From: Helianthus annuus
Lineage: Eukaryota > Streptophyta > Magnoliopsida > Asterales > Asteraceae
Assembly (NCBI RefSeq): GCF_002127325.2
Contig: NC_035448.2
Coordinates: 12,663,408 to 12,727,407 of the forward strand
DNA: 64,000 nucleotides
Direction: 5' to 3'
The position numbers and the translations under genes were made by a program. Shown piece by piece: positions 46,927 to 58,330 of the stretch. The notes beneath the pieces were generated by a model. It worked only from the letters and a program-made list of their open reading frames with translations. It ran no database searches and was not told the origin of the DNA. Each line of letters begins with the position of its first letter. Within the stretch, counting starts at the first letter, position 1.

Positions 46927-48298
46927 ATTAGAGAATGCAAATTGCAATGACTTAAATGCAACTTGCAAGAATTTGATCCGTTGGTGTGAGTGTGTGACGA
47001 CCCAAGAAGACAGGACAAAATGAATATGAATATGCAGGCTGAAATTTGGCCCATTAGAAAATGGAAATTGCAATTTATTGATATGCAATCTAACGAAAAG
47101 TTCAATGCGAGACCTGATGCAATATATACTCTATAAGAGACATAGTGTATTTCCCTTTCCACCAATATTGTTCCTTTTGGCTATTTCAACTATTTTTCCT
47201 TTAAAAGTTAACACATGCAAAACAGTGGAGGCAGGGCCGGGCGGCCGGCTCTGAGAATTCGTGTACCCTATTCAAGCTCGAAAAAATGTGCCCTTAAACC
47301 TTAATGAAATTGGGTATTGGGAGGTCAAACCTAATGACAATGGACTAAGTTATTAACTAACCTAAACCTTAAAAATAGTTTTGTAAGTGGACCTTTGTTG
47401 GTGTTTGTATGGGTATACCCTATTAATTTAATTTTTTTTACATATACATATCAATTTATTTTAAAATAACGTGCCCTTCGAAAATATCGCGCCGTGGCCG
47501 GTGGTCCTTCCCGCCCACCCTCAGGGCGGGCCATGAGTGGCGGATCTAGAAAATCTTCGTAGCGGTAACGTTTTATAAAAAACAGTAACGAAATTGAAAA
47601 AACGTCAAAAAAAGGTTAAATTTTTTTCAAAATTTACACTACCGCCGGAGCATCAAGCGATAGCGGAGGCTACCACTTCCCCTAAGGTAGGTCCGCCCAT
47701 GACAAACATCTCATTATCTAATTTTTACAAACATCTAAACACTATTTTCTATGATAATTTTAATACGGCTAACTAACCGATTCTAAATAATTTATACAGC
47801 CTACACCGGATTATATTGGGTAACATAATTAGATTAGATCGTCAGATGAAGGTTCATTTGGGAAAAAATTTAATTTTTGGTAGGTGCTAATTTAATTTTT
47901 TTTTTACGGTTAATAGGATAAATATGGTTTATACCGGAACCAACCACGTAGTTAAAAGTTTATTAAAGGCCCCCCCTATATCTTATTTTCACACCCCCTA
48001 TTGTATACGGGCCGTATACAGTTATACGGCCCGTATAGAATGTTTTTGAATAGGAAATTACGCATGGAATGTTTTTTTGATTTTACTATATACGGGTCGT
48101 ATATAGTTATACGAGCCGTATACATGTGTATATGATTTGTAAAACATATACGGCTCAATGGATTTATTTTTTCTTAGGTTTTTGATGTTACGAAATGTAT
48201 ACGGGCCGTATAACTGTATACAGGTCGTATATAATGATATTTTTTCCAGTAAAAACACAATCATTTTAGGGTTTCTAAACTCTTCATCACCTTTAACA
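46927..48298. other. Unassigned spacer with possible small DNA-element scraps
   Basis: About 47,228-47,500 holds CAGGGCCGGGCGGCCGGCTC and, further on, GCGCCGTGGCCGG, a loose inverted pair. About 47,533-47,703 is bounded by TGAGTGGCGGATCTAG and GGTAGGTCCGCCCATGA, also loosely inverted; both look like small non-autonomous DNA elements, not proven. No gene is supported. Confidence 0.4.
48004..48233. repeat. Cluster of TATACGGGCCGTATA-type palindromes
   Basis: Palindromic copies lie at 48,004-48,018, 48,024-48,037, 48,088-48,123 (two diverged) and 48,197-48,233 (two). They are paired, about 5-7 bp apart. The same pairs recur at 62,060-62,180. Confidence 0.82.
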
Positions 48299-49096
48299 AT
48301 GTCTGTGACAACTCGAAATTTAGAACCTTTCTTGTGCCTCGATGTAGCATACTTGTACGTTATGTGACTAGTTAACTGATTAAACTTAATGATAAACGTG
48401 AACCTTTTATGTGATATGTACTTTGTTATGTGTGCACTTGTATGTATATATGTACGTGTTATATGTGAGCCGAGAACCCGACCGAGAACAAAGGACCCGA
48501 CTCGAGACCATGAGGTCTCGAGTGAATAGTGACCGATTTGGGCCTTTGGGCCGTGACCTCCTCTAACCGGCAAGTAAGCCCTTTAGGGTGCATGTGTGAA
48601 ACAAGTATATATATTATACTTGTAACCATCTTTGCCATTTTCTTGGACAACCAACACACACACACTCTCCTATCTTCCCTCCTACAAAACCCTAAGCAAC
48701 ATAAACACACCCCTAGTAACCGGCTCACACTTGACCTTTGGATTCAAGATTGGAAATCAACATTTGGAGTTCACCTTTCATACCTCTTAACCGGTTAGTG
48801 ACTCATATTGTGTTTCGGTTTGTTGTTAATGTGTAATGAGGTTGAATGATAATATGTGTTGGCTTGATGATTGTCTATCTATGATAAAGATGTTTGCTAG
48901 ATAGAAAATAGTTGTTTGTTGTCAAATAATGATATTGTGAGATGATGAAATGTTATAATCGGCTTTGTATGGGTCTAAATCCGAATGACTTGGTAATGGT
49001 TAGACAACAAAACATGTTTAAGTGGATAGTACACAAATAGGGTGCATGCAGTTGGAATTCTATTGGATAGTACATCTGTGCAGAATCAGCAACTGT

Positions 49097-49370
49097 TGGG
49101 GAGTCGAGACCCCTGGTTGCGACTCGAAACCTCCACGATTACGACACCAGTTGCGAGTCGAGAACACCTGGTTACGACTCGCAACCATAACATGACAAGC
49201 CGAGACCACGGTTGCGACACAGGTTACGAGTCCCGTTGCGACTCGAGACCTTAGCATGACGAGCCGAAACCATGGTTGCAACATAGGTTGCGACTCGCAA
49301 CCATCCATGATCAACACAAACAGCATGACTCGAAACCACGCTTGCGAGTCCGGTTGCGACTCGAGACCAC
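49097..49370 (+). repeat. Minisatellite of GTTGCGACTCGAGACC-like units in the Tekay LTR
   Basis: About a dozen imperfect copies of (G)GTTGCGA(C/G)TCGAGACC alternate with AGTCGAGA-type and CATGAC-type spacers. The same array is at 56,707-56,976. ORFs across it are by-products. Confidence 0.8.
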
Positions 49371-50074
49371 GCTTATTGGACTTGCTTAGTTACGGGCCTT
49401 AGTTAATGGGCCAGCCTTATGGACTTCTGTGTTACTGTTGACGTATTGTTTGGGCCTGTTATCACGAGCCCAACTGTTAGGGCCTCACACTTAGACTTTG
49501 GGTTGTATATGACTGTTAACTGTGAACTGTTGATGTTAAACGTGTTTGCCATGATCAATACCTGTGAACAATACGTGTTGAACATTCGTGCACTGCTTGG
49601 CTTGAATCTGATACGAATAATATCTGTGATAGGACCTAATTGATTACCTGCAATTGATTGACCTTTCTGTGTTACTACCGAGCAAACCAAGGTGAGTTCA
49701 CACCCTCTACAAAGCATGGGATTCCCTGGGTTGGGAACGGGGTTAAGGAACGTGGATTCCTCGTCCTCCTTGGTTAGGACAGCTATGGTTCAAGAATGTG
49801 ATTCCTCGTCCGGATGGACGGATAACTCGTACTAGACTAAAACTCTATCACGAAGTCCCTCCTTTTTGTATCGACTTAATCGCCGGGCCAATGGCGAGCG
49901 GGTCATTAGTTAGATAGCGCTATTTAGGTCTGACAAACCTCACACCGTGCCGCAGAGGACGGGCGTGAACTAATGGATCTGGGGCACGTCAATGATGATA
50001 GACATTGATGTTTTCAGGGCACATAAACATGACTACAGTCAGCAGTCGATATGGTAACGAGTCTAGTGTACGCA

Positions 50075-50205
50075 TGGGGTAGCCCCCACGGCCGAAATGC
50101 CTGATAACTAACATGGGGTAGCCCCCACGGCTGGAATGCCGGAGTAACTGGGAATGAACAAGTCACGTTTTTAAACTATGGGGTAACCCCCACGGCAGGA
50201 TGCCA
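50075..50205 (+). repeat. Three tandem ATGGGGTAGCCCCCACGGC units in the Tekay LTR
   Basis: Copies begin at about 50,079, 50,113 and 50,178 (last one GGGTAACCCCC). Each carries a GGGGTA..CCCC inverted core. Found again at 57,681-57,812. Confidence 0.82.
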
Positions 50206-50579
50206 GTTAAAGGAAACTGTTTTCGAAACAACTAAAACAAACACCCAACTGTGAACTCACTCAACTAGTTGTTGACTCGTTACTACATGCTTTGCAGGAC
50301 CATAGGTACTCAGCTGGAGCTTGCATGGAGGAGAGTCGTTGTGGGACACGGATTGCTGCGTACCTTGTTAAACTTGAAAACATTTGAACTTATGTTTTAC
50401 TTTTGAGACTTATGCTTCCGCTTGCAGCTTAAACTTATTTGTTTTGAAACACCAATCGTATTGGTTAAACTTTTATAACTGTTTATATGCTCGTTCAGTA
50501 TGATTGGTGGCTGGATCCTGGTCAGTCACGCCTCCAAGCGGTAGTACTCCGCAGGTGGGATTTTGGGGGTGTGACAGAT

Positions 50580-50592
50580 TGGTATCAGAGCC
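50580..50592 (+). other. Tekay primer-binding site (initiator tRNA-Met)
   Basis: TGGTATCAGAGCC lies 3 bases after the 5' LTR. Confidence 0.92.
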
Positions 50593-50891
50593 ATTGGTTA
50601 TAGTGAACTTGGTTTTAATAAAGGAGAAACGTTTTTGTTAAAACCAGACTATAACCGGTATAGTGCTCAACGGTCCACAACGACACTTCGCTCCACATGC
50701 AAGGCTCGACATTCTAGGTGATATGGTATGCGTATATTGCCTACTTGTTAGTTACATAGTACATAGTACATTGCCCATGGTATGCTTGATTAGTATAACT
50801 ACTGTTGCTTGAACACATGCGTGCTTACTCTATCCTACTATCGTACTTTCGCGCACCTCTCTCACTCGTATTACTCTTGTTATGAAGAATC
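50593..50891 (+). other. Tekay leader between PBS and gag
   Basis: No ORF of note; contains TACATAGTACATAGTACAT at about 50,753-50,771. Confidence 0.6.
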
Positions 50892-53800
50892 ATGTCTGGA
50901 CGCGTTAACATGACACAAGCCCAGTTGACGGCTTTGATCAATGAACGAGTTGCCGCAGCGCTTGCAGCTGCAAACGCAGGAGGTATATCCTGCAGTCCGA
51001 ATTTGTTCTAGGATCATTTGGATCCTACTCTCGTGAACCAACCTCTGTGTTAAACTCTGTCTTTCTTTCACCTACCTTAGGTCAATATGCTCAGGCACCG
51101 GTGTGCACTTTTAAGACCTTTATGGACTGCCGACCCACTACTTTTAGCGGAACTGAAGGAGCAGTAGGTCTCCTACACTGGTTTGAGAAACTAGAATCTG
51201 TGTTCGAAATGTGTGAATGCCCTGAAGCGCGCAGGGTAAAGTATGCTACTGGTACTCTCGAGGGTTTGGCCCTCACGTGGTGGAATGCTCAAGTGCAAAT
51301 GCTGGGGTTGGTTGCTGCCAACGCCACCCCATGGGAGAATTTCAAGGAAATGATCAGGGAGGAATACTGCAGTCGTGATGACATTCACAAGCTGGAAGAT
51401 GAGTTCTACAATCTCAAAATGACGGGGTCAGAGATTGAGGCATACACTAAGAGATCGCATGAGCTTGCCTTGTTGTGTCCTACTATGGTGGACCCTCCGT
51501 ATAAGCGAATTGAACTTTATCTCAAGGGCTTGGTGCCAGAGATCCAAAGTCATGTGACTTCAGCAAACTTGACCACTATCCAGCAGGTTGTTCAGTTGGC
51601 TCACCGTCTTACTGACCAAGCGGTGGAGCAGAACAAGTTACCTAAGCGCATAGGTGCTGCAACTACTTCTGGTACCTCTAGTGGGGACAAACGGAAATGG
51701 GATGGAACTTCAAGCAAGGGTTCAACTTCTGTGCAATCTCAGTCTCAGCAGAGAAAGACTGACGACCACAAGAGCCCTAGTCAACAGTCGTCTGGTGGTC
51801 AAAGTCATGGTGGGTACAAGGGGAATCACCCCAAATGCAATCGTTGCAACCTACACCACAGTGGGCCATGCACCAGGGGCAACTGTCATCGGTGCAACAA
51901 GCCTGGCCATGTTGCAAAGGATTGCAGGAGCGCATATCCCGCCAATCAGAATCGTCAGCAACCTCAGCAGAATCAGCGACAACAGCAGGGTAACAACAAA
52001 GGATGCTTTCAGTGTGGAGCTGAAGGCCACTTCAAGAAAGATTGTCCCCAACTGAACCAGAACAACAACAACAACAATCAGGGGAATGGTAACAATGGGA
52101 ACCACAACAACAACAATGGTGCTAGGGGACGAGTGTTCGTGATTGGTCAAGGTGAAGCAAGGAATGATCCCAACGTGGTGACGGGTAAGTTCCTTCTCGA
52201 CGACTTTTATGTTACAGTCTTATTTGATTCGGGTGCCGATACTAGCTATGTGTCACTAGAAGTTAGTAAAATGCTTAAGCGTATTCCAACACCCCTGAGT
52301 GACAAGCACACCGTAGAGCTAGCTAATGGTAAGAGTTTGGAGGCCTCGCACGTAGTCAAAGGTTGCCAACTTATTCTCGCTAACCAGACCTTCTCTATTG
52401 ACCTCATCCCTATCGTCTTGGGTAGTTTCGACGTTGTCATTGGGATGGATTGGTTATCCCAACACCGAGCAGAGATTCTATGCAACGAGAAGATCGTTCG
52501 TATTCCTGGTTTAGGTAGTGAACCTCTCATAATTCGTGGCGACAAGAGAAGTGCTGTTGAGAACATCATCTCTCTTCTTAAAGCCCAGAAGTGCTTACGA
52601 AAGGGCCACACTGCGATTTTGGCTCTAGTTACTGATACCACAGAGAAAGAGAAGAAGCTAGAAGATTTTCCAGTTGTACGAGACTATCCTGAGGTATTCC
52701 CTGAGGAATTACCTGGTCTTCCGCCCCATCGCCAAGTCGAGTTTCAGATTGAATTAACCCCTGGAGCTGCGCCTATAGCCCGTGCACCTTATCGTTTAGC
52801 TCCATCAGAATTGGAAGAACTCTCCACGCAACTACAAGAACTCTTGGATAAGGGTTTTATTCGTCCTAGCTCATTGCCTTGGGGAGCTCCAGTACTATTT
52901 GTGAAGAAGAAGGATGGTACCTTCAGAATGTGTATCGACTATCGTGAACTCAACAAGGTGACTGTGAAGAATCGTTATCCACTACCGCGCATTGACGACT
53001 TGTTCGACCAGTTGCAGGGGTCGAGCTATTATTCAAAGATCGATCTGAGATCAGGATATCACCAGCTGAGAGTTCGAGAAGAGGATGTCTCTAAGACAGC
53101 CTTTAGAACCCGTTATGGACACTACGAGTTTTTGGTCATGCCGTTTGGGCTGACGAAAGCACCCGCAGTTTTTATGGATTTGATGAATCGAGTGTGCAAG
53201 CCTTACCTGGACAAGTTTGTTATAGTCTTCATCGACGACATCCTGATCTATTCTAAGAGTCAGGAGGAGCACGAACAGCATCTACGACTTATTCTGGAAC
53301 TCCTTCGGAAGGAACAGCTTTACGCAAAGTTCTCGAAATGCGACTTCTGGCTTCGTGAAGTCCATTTCCTGGGGCATGTAGTGAACAAGGATGGGATTCA
53401 CGTTGATCCATCCAAAGTGGATTCTATTAAGAACTGGCCTGCGCCTCGCACACCAAAGGAAATTCGCCAATTCTTGGGATTGGCAGGTTACTACAGGAGA
53501 TTCATCAAGGATTTTTCTAAGATCGCACAGCCTCTCACCTCGTTAACGCAGAAAGGCGTTGTTTATCATTGGGGAAATGCACAAGAGTTAGCTTTTCAGC
53601 ACCTAAAGGATAGACTTTGTAGTGCACCTATCCTTTCACTACCAGAGGGCACAGACGATTTCGTGGTTTATTGTGATGCATCAATTCAAGGTCTTGGTTG
53701 TGTATTGATGCAACGAGATAAAGTCATAGCCTACGCTTCACGGCAACTCAAAGTTCACGAGAAGAACTACACTACGCATGATTTAGAGCTGGGAGCTGTT

Positions 53801-55594
53801 GTTTTCGCACTTAAGTTATGGCGGCATTACCTGTACGGAACCAAGTGCGCCATCTACACCGACCACAGAAGTCTAGAGCACATATTCAAGCAGAAGGAAC
53901 TGAATATGCGGCAACGACGATGGGTCGAGCTGCTGAATGACTACGAGTGCTCTATTAGGTATCACCCGGGCAAGGCCAATGTTGTGGCTGACGCCCTCAG
54001 TCGAAAGGACACTGCGCCTAAGCGCGTAAGAGCTCTACAACTCACGATCCATTCTAGTCTACCTTCGCAAATACGAGCTGCTCAGATAGAAGCACTGAAA
54101 CCAGAAAACGTTAGAGCTGAAACCCTACGCGGGTCAAGGCAACGCTTAGAACAGAAGGAAGACGGTGCTTACTACGTAACAGGACGCATTTGGGTCCCAC
54201 TCTATGGCGACTTACGAGAACTTGTGATGGATGAAGCACACAAATCTCGCTACTCGGTACACCCTGGTTCGGACAAGATGTACCACGATATTAAAACTAC
54301 GTATTGGTGGCCTAGCATGAAGGCCCACATAGCAACTTACGTCAGCAAGTGTTTGACTTGTGCGCGAGTCAAGACGGAATATCAGAAACCCTCAGGCCTA
54401 CTCCAACAACCAGAGATACCACAATGGAAATGGGAGCAAATTTCCATGGATTTCGTTACTGGCCTACCAAGATCTCAGCGCGGAAACGATACTATTTGGG
54501 TGATCGTGGATCGACTCACAAAGTCCGCACACTTTTTGGCAATTAAGGAGACGGATAAATTCTCCACTTTAGCGGAAATATACCTCAAGGAAGTTGTTTC
54601 GAGGCACGGGGTGCCCACCTCTATCATCTCTGATCGAGATGCACGTTTCACTTCGGAACTGTGGCAAGCAATGCACAAGTCTTTTGGCTCACGTCTAGAT
54701 ATGAGCACAGCGTATCACCCACAGACGGACGGGCAGTCCGAGCGCACTATCCAGACATTAGAAGACATGCTTCGCGCTTGTGTAATCGACTTTGGCAACA
54801 GCTGGGAAAGGCATCTGCCACTTGTGGAATTTTCATATAATAACAACTACCACACCAGCATCAAAGCTGCTCCGTTTGAGGCATTGTACGGACGTAAATG
54901 CCGGTCACCTCTTTGTTGGGCAGAGGTGGGAGATAGTCAAATCACTGGTCCAGAACATGTGGTGGACACTACTGAGCGGATTGCTCAAATACGACAGCGC
55001 ATGGCGGCCGCTCGTGACCGTCAGAAGGCCTACGCCGATAAGGGCAGGAAACCACTTGAGCTCCAGGTTGGGGAGCGGGTACTACTCAAAGTTTCACCCT
55101 GGAAGGGTGTGGTTCGTTTTGGCAAACGGGGCAAACTCAACCCACGATACGTTGGACCTTTCGAGATCATTGAGAAAATAGGCAAGGTGGCCTACAGACT
55201 GAACTTACCAACAGAACTCGGTGCAGTTCACAACGTTTTCCATGTGTCGAATCTGAAGAAGTGTCTGTCAGATGAGACCCACGTAGTTCCTCTGAAGGAA
55301 CTCACGATCGACGAACAGTTGAAATTCGTCGAGGAACCAGTCGAAATCACGGACCGGGATGTTAAGGTCCTCAAGAGCACTAGAATACCTCTCGTTCGAG
55401 TTCGTTGGAACTCACGTCGCGGCCCAGAGTTCACCTGGGAGCGCGAAGATCGGATGAAACAAAAGTATCCCCAACTGTTTGAGGACAGTACAACCGCTAC
55501 TGAGGCTGAAGCTACGGAATTTCGGGACGAAATTCCAGATCAACGGAGGGTGGATGTGACACCCCAGGATAACCGGGAAAACCATACAACTTAA
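50892..55594 (+). CDS. Tekay gag-pol polyprotein, with a probable 98-bp intron near its start
   Basis: The open frame from 51,047 reads gag ([20 protein letters not shown]), two CCHC knuckles at about residues 277 and 321 ([28 protein letters not shown]), protease ([10 protein letters not shown], about 391), RT (DYRELN about 629; FIDDILIYS about 727), RNase H (VVYCDAS, about 874), integrase ([39 protein letters not shown], with 35 residues between Asp and Glu) and a C-terminal chromodomain ([16 protein letters not shown]). The likely true start is ATG 50,892 ([20 protein letters not shown]), 5' of a GT-AG segment at 50,983-51,080 whose removal joins NAGG to QYAQAP. Without splicing, a TAG at 51,009-51,011 interrupts. 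All catalytic residues I can check are kept. Confidence 0.93.
50983..51080 (+). other. Candidate intron in the Tekay gag
   Basis: Begins GTATATCC after GCAGGAG and ends CCTACCTTAG before GTCAATATG. It contains an in-frame stop, and its removal keeps the frame. A small insertion in this copy is the alternative. Confidence 0.55.
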
Positions 55595-55655
55595 CTAGCT
55601 TCCTCAGTGAGTGCCATCAAATTTCGGGACGAAATTTCTTTCAACTTGGGGATGA
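55595..55655 (+). other. Tekay 3' leader with polypurine tract
   Basis: ATTTCGGGACGAAATT, a near palindrome, occurs within the end of pol (about 55,519) and again at about 55,621. The tract ACTTGGGGATGA (55,644-55,655) precedes the 3' LTR. Confidence 0.8.
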
Positions 55656-58182
55656 TGTGACAACTCGAAATTTAGAACCTTTCTTGTGCCTCGATGTAGC
55701 ATACTTGTACGTTATGTGACTAGTTAACTGATTAAACTTAATGATAAACGTGAACCTTTTATGTGATATGTACTTTGTTATGTGTGCACTTGTATGTATA
55801 TATGTACGTGTTATATGTGAGCCGAGAACCCGACCGAGAACAAAGGACCCGACTCGAGACCATGAGGTCTCGAGTGAATAGTGACCGATTTGGGCCTTTG
55901 GGCCGTGACCTCCTCTAACCGGCTAGTAAGCCCTTTAGGGTGCATGTGTGAAACAAGTATATATATTATACTTGTAACCATCTTTGCCATTTTCTTGGAC
56001 AACCAACACACACACACTCTCCTATCTTCCCTCCTACAAAACCCTAAGCAACATAAACACACCCCTAGTAACCGGCTCACACTTGACCTTTGGATTCAAG
56101 ATTGGAAATCAACATTTGGAGTTCACCTTTCATACCTCTTAACCGGTTAGTGACTCATATTGTGTTTCGGTTTGTTGTTAATGTGTAATGAGGTTGAATG
56201 ATAATATGTGTTGGCTTGATGATTGTCTATCTATGATAAAGATGTTTGCTAGATAGAAAATAGTTGTTTGTTGTCAAATAATGATATTGTGAGATGATGA
56301 AATGTTATAATCGGCTTTGTATGGGTCTAAATCCGAATGACTTGTTTATGCTAGAAGGTTGTGTTCATGATAGTGTTTGAATAAAGGAAATTCTGAAATC
56401 GGTTGGCATGTGTGAGGATTGAAACCATTAAATGAATATGCTTGTTATAATAGGGTGCATATTATGAGTTATAGTTCATGATTTTTGCTTGAACAAGGGT
56501 TGAACATGGTGAATATGTGTTTGAATGTTTAAAGAACATGAAGAACAACTTGAATGTGCCTTGAATATTTGAAATCTGCACTGTTTGATCCGTTTTTGGT
56601 AATGGTTAGACAACAAAACATGTTTAAGTGGATAGTACACAAATAGGGTGCATGCAGTTGGAATTCTATTGGATAGTACATCTGTGCAGAATCAGCAACT
56701 GTTGGGGAGTCGAGACCCCTGGTTGCGACTCAAAACCTCCACGATTACGACACCAGTTGCGAGTCGAGAACACCTGGTTACGACTCGCAACCATAACATG
56801 ACAAGCCGAGACCACGGTTGCGACACAGGTTACGAGTCCCGTTGCGACTCGAGACCTTAGCATGACGAGCCGAAACCATGGTTGCGACATAGGTTGCGAC
56901 TCGCAACCATCCATGATCAACACAAACAGCATGACTCGAAACCACGCTTGCGAGTCCGGTTGCGACTCGAGACCACGCTTATTGGACTTGCTTAGTTACG
57001 GGCCTTAGTTAATGGGCCAGCCTTATGGACTTCTGTGTTACTGTTGACGTATTGTTTGGGCCTGTTATCACGAGCCCAACTGTTAGGGCCTCACACTTAG
57101 ACTTTGGGTTGTATATGACTGTTAACTGTGAACTGTTGATGTTAAACGTGTTTGCCATGATCAATACCTGTGAACAATACGTGTTGAACATTCGTGCACT
57201 GCTTGGCTTGAATCTGATACGAATAATATCTGTGATAGGACCTAATTGATTACCTGCAATTGATTGACCTTTCTGTGTTACTACCGAGCAAACCAAGGTG
57301 AGTTCACACCCTCTACAAAGCATGGGATTCCCTGGGTTGGGAACGGGGTTAAGGAACGTGGATTCCTCGTCCTCCTTGGTTAGGACAGCTATGGTTCAGG
57401 AATGTGATTCCTCGTCCGGATGGACGGATAACTCGTACTAGACTAAAACTCTATCACGAAGTCCCTCCTTTTTGTATCGACTTAATCGCCGGGCCAATGG
57501 CGAGCGGGTCATTAGTTAGATAGCGCTATTAAGGTCTGACAAACCTCACACCGTGCCGCAGAGGACGGGCGTGAACTAATGGATCTGGGGCACGTCAATG
57601 ATGATAGACATTGATGTTTTCAGGGCACATAAACATGACTACAGTCAGCAGTCGATATGGTAACGAGTCTAGTGTACGCATGGGGTAGCCCCCACGGTCG
57701 AAATGCCTGATAACTAACATGGGGTAGCCCCCACGGCTGGAATGCCGGAGTAACTGGGAATGAACAAGTCACGTTTTTAAACTATGGGGTAACCCCCACG
57801 GCAGGATGCCAGTTAAAGGAAACTGTTTTCGAAACAACTAAAACAAACACCCAACTGTGAACTCACTCAACTAGTTGTTGACTCGTTACTACATGCTTTG
57901 CAGGACCATAGGTACTCAGCTGGAGCTTGCATGGAGGAGAGTCGTTGTGGGACACGGATTGCTGCGTACCTTGTTAAACTTGAAAACATTTGAACTTATG
58001 TTTTACTTTTGAGACTTATGCTTCCGCTTGCAGCTTAAACTTATTTGTTTTGAAACACCAATCGTATTGGTTAAACTTTTATAACTGTTTATATGCTCGT
58101 TCAGTATGATTGGTGGCTGGATCCTGGTCAGTCACGCCTCCAAGCGGTAGTACTCCGCAGGTGGGATTTTGGGGGTGTGACA
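55656..58182 (+). repeat. Tekay 3' LTR
   Basis: This 2,527-bp full-length copy includes the 254-bp segment (56,344-56,597) missing from the 5' LTR. Substitutions seen by eye include 55,924 (T vs A), 56,732 (A vs G), 56,894 (G vs A), 57,400 (G vs A), 57,532 (A vs T) and 57,699 (T vs C). Confidence 0.94.
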
Positions 58183-58330
58183 ATGTCGATAAACGTTGAT
58201 CAGAACACGCCGCTTAAATCGGAGCACAAGTAGAGTAACGTTATCGATCAGTCCGTTGATGGAAACCTTAGCGATCGCAGAGATCTTCGTGTTAGTTATT
58301 TATCGATTTTGCTAGTTATCGGCGGGGATG
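58183..58330 (+). other. Possible 5' coding start of an unknown gene, broken
   Basis: Joined to 48,240-48,298 before the Tekay insertion, this would read a leader with TTTTAGGGTTTCT, then ATG and a frame MSINVDQNTPLKSEHK, a TAG at 58,231-58,233 and then SNVIDQSVDGNLSDRRDL. Codon use looks protein-like and the leader resembles a plant 5' UTR. I do not recognise the product; it may be a captured or decayed exon. Confidence 0.4.

Larger units (their letters stand above)
48304..50576 (+). repeat. Tekay 5' LTR
   Basis: This 2,273-bp copy lacks 254 bp present in the 3' LTR (56,344-56,597), the gap lying at about 48,991. TATATATATTATA at about 48,606-48,620 is a TATA candidate. Two minisatellites (49,097-49,370 and 50,075-50,205) are shared with the 3' LTR. 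Confidence 0.94.
48304..58182 (+). mobile_element. Complete Tekay-type chromovirus, recent insertion
   Basis: LTRs 48,304-50,576 and 55,656-58,182 begin TGTGACAACTCG and end GGGGGTGTGACA. The target duplication ATGTC is perfect (48,299-48,303 and 58,183-58,187). PBS, gag-pol with C-terminal chromodomain and a purine tract are in order. By eye I see about six substitutions between the LTRs plus one 254-bp gap in the 5' copy, so it is young. The main frame is open over 1,515 codons. The long LTRs and chromodomain fit the Tekay (Del) group. Confidence 0.94.

Noticed and set aside
48459..48798. 89-codon frames in both directions at the Tekay LTR start (also 55,811-56,150)
   Set aside because: LTR sequence; duplicate copies and no known domain.
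49403..49717. 104-codon frame found twice (also 57,009-57,323)
   Set aside because: It is in both Tekay LTRs, so its repetition reflects the LTRs, not a conserved gene.
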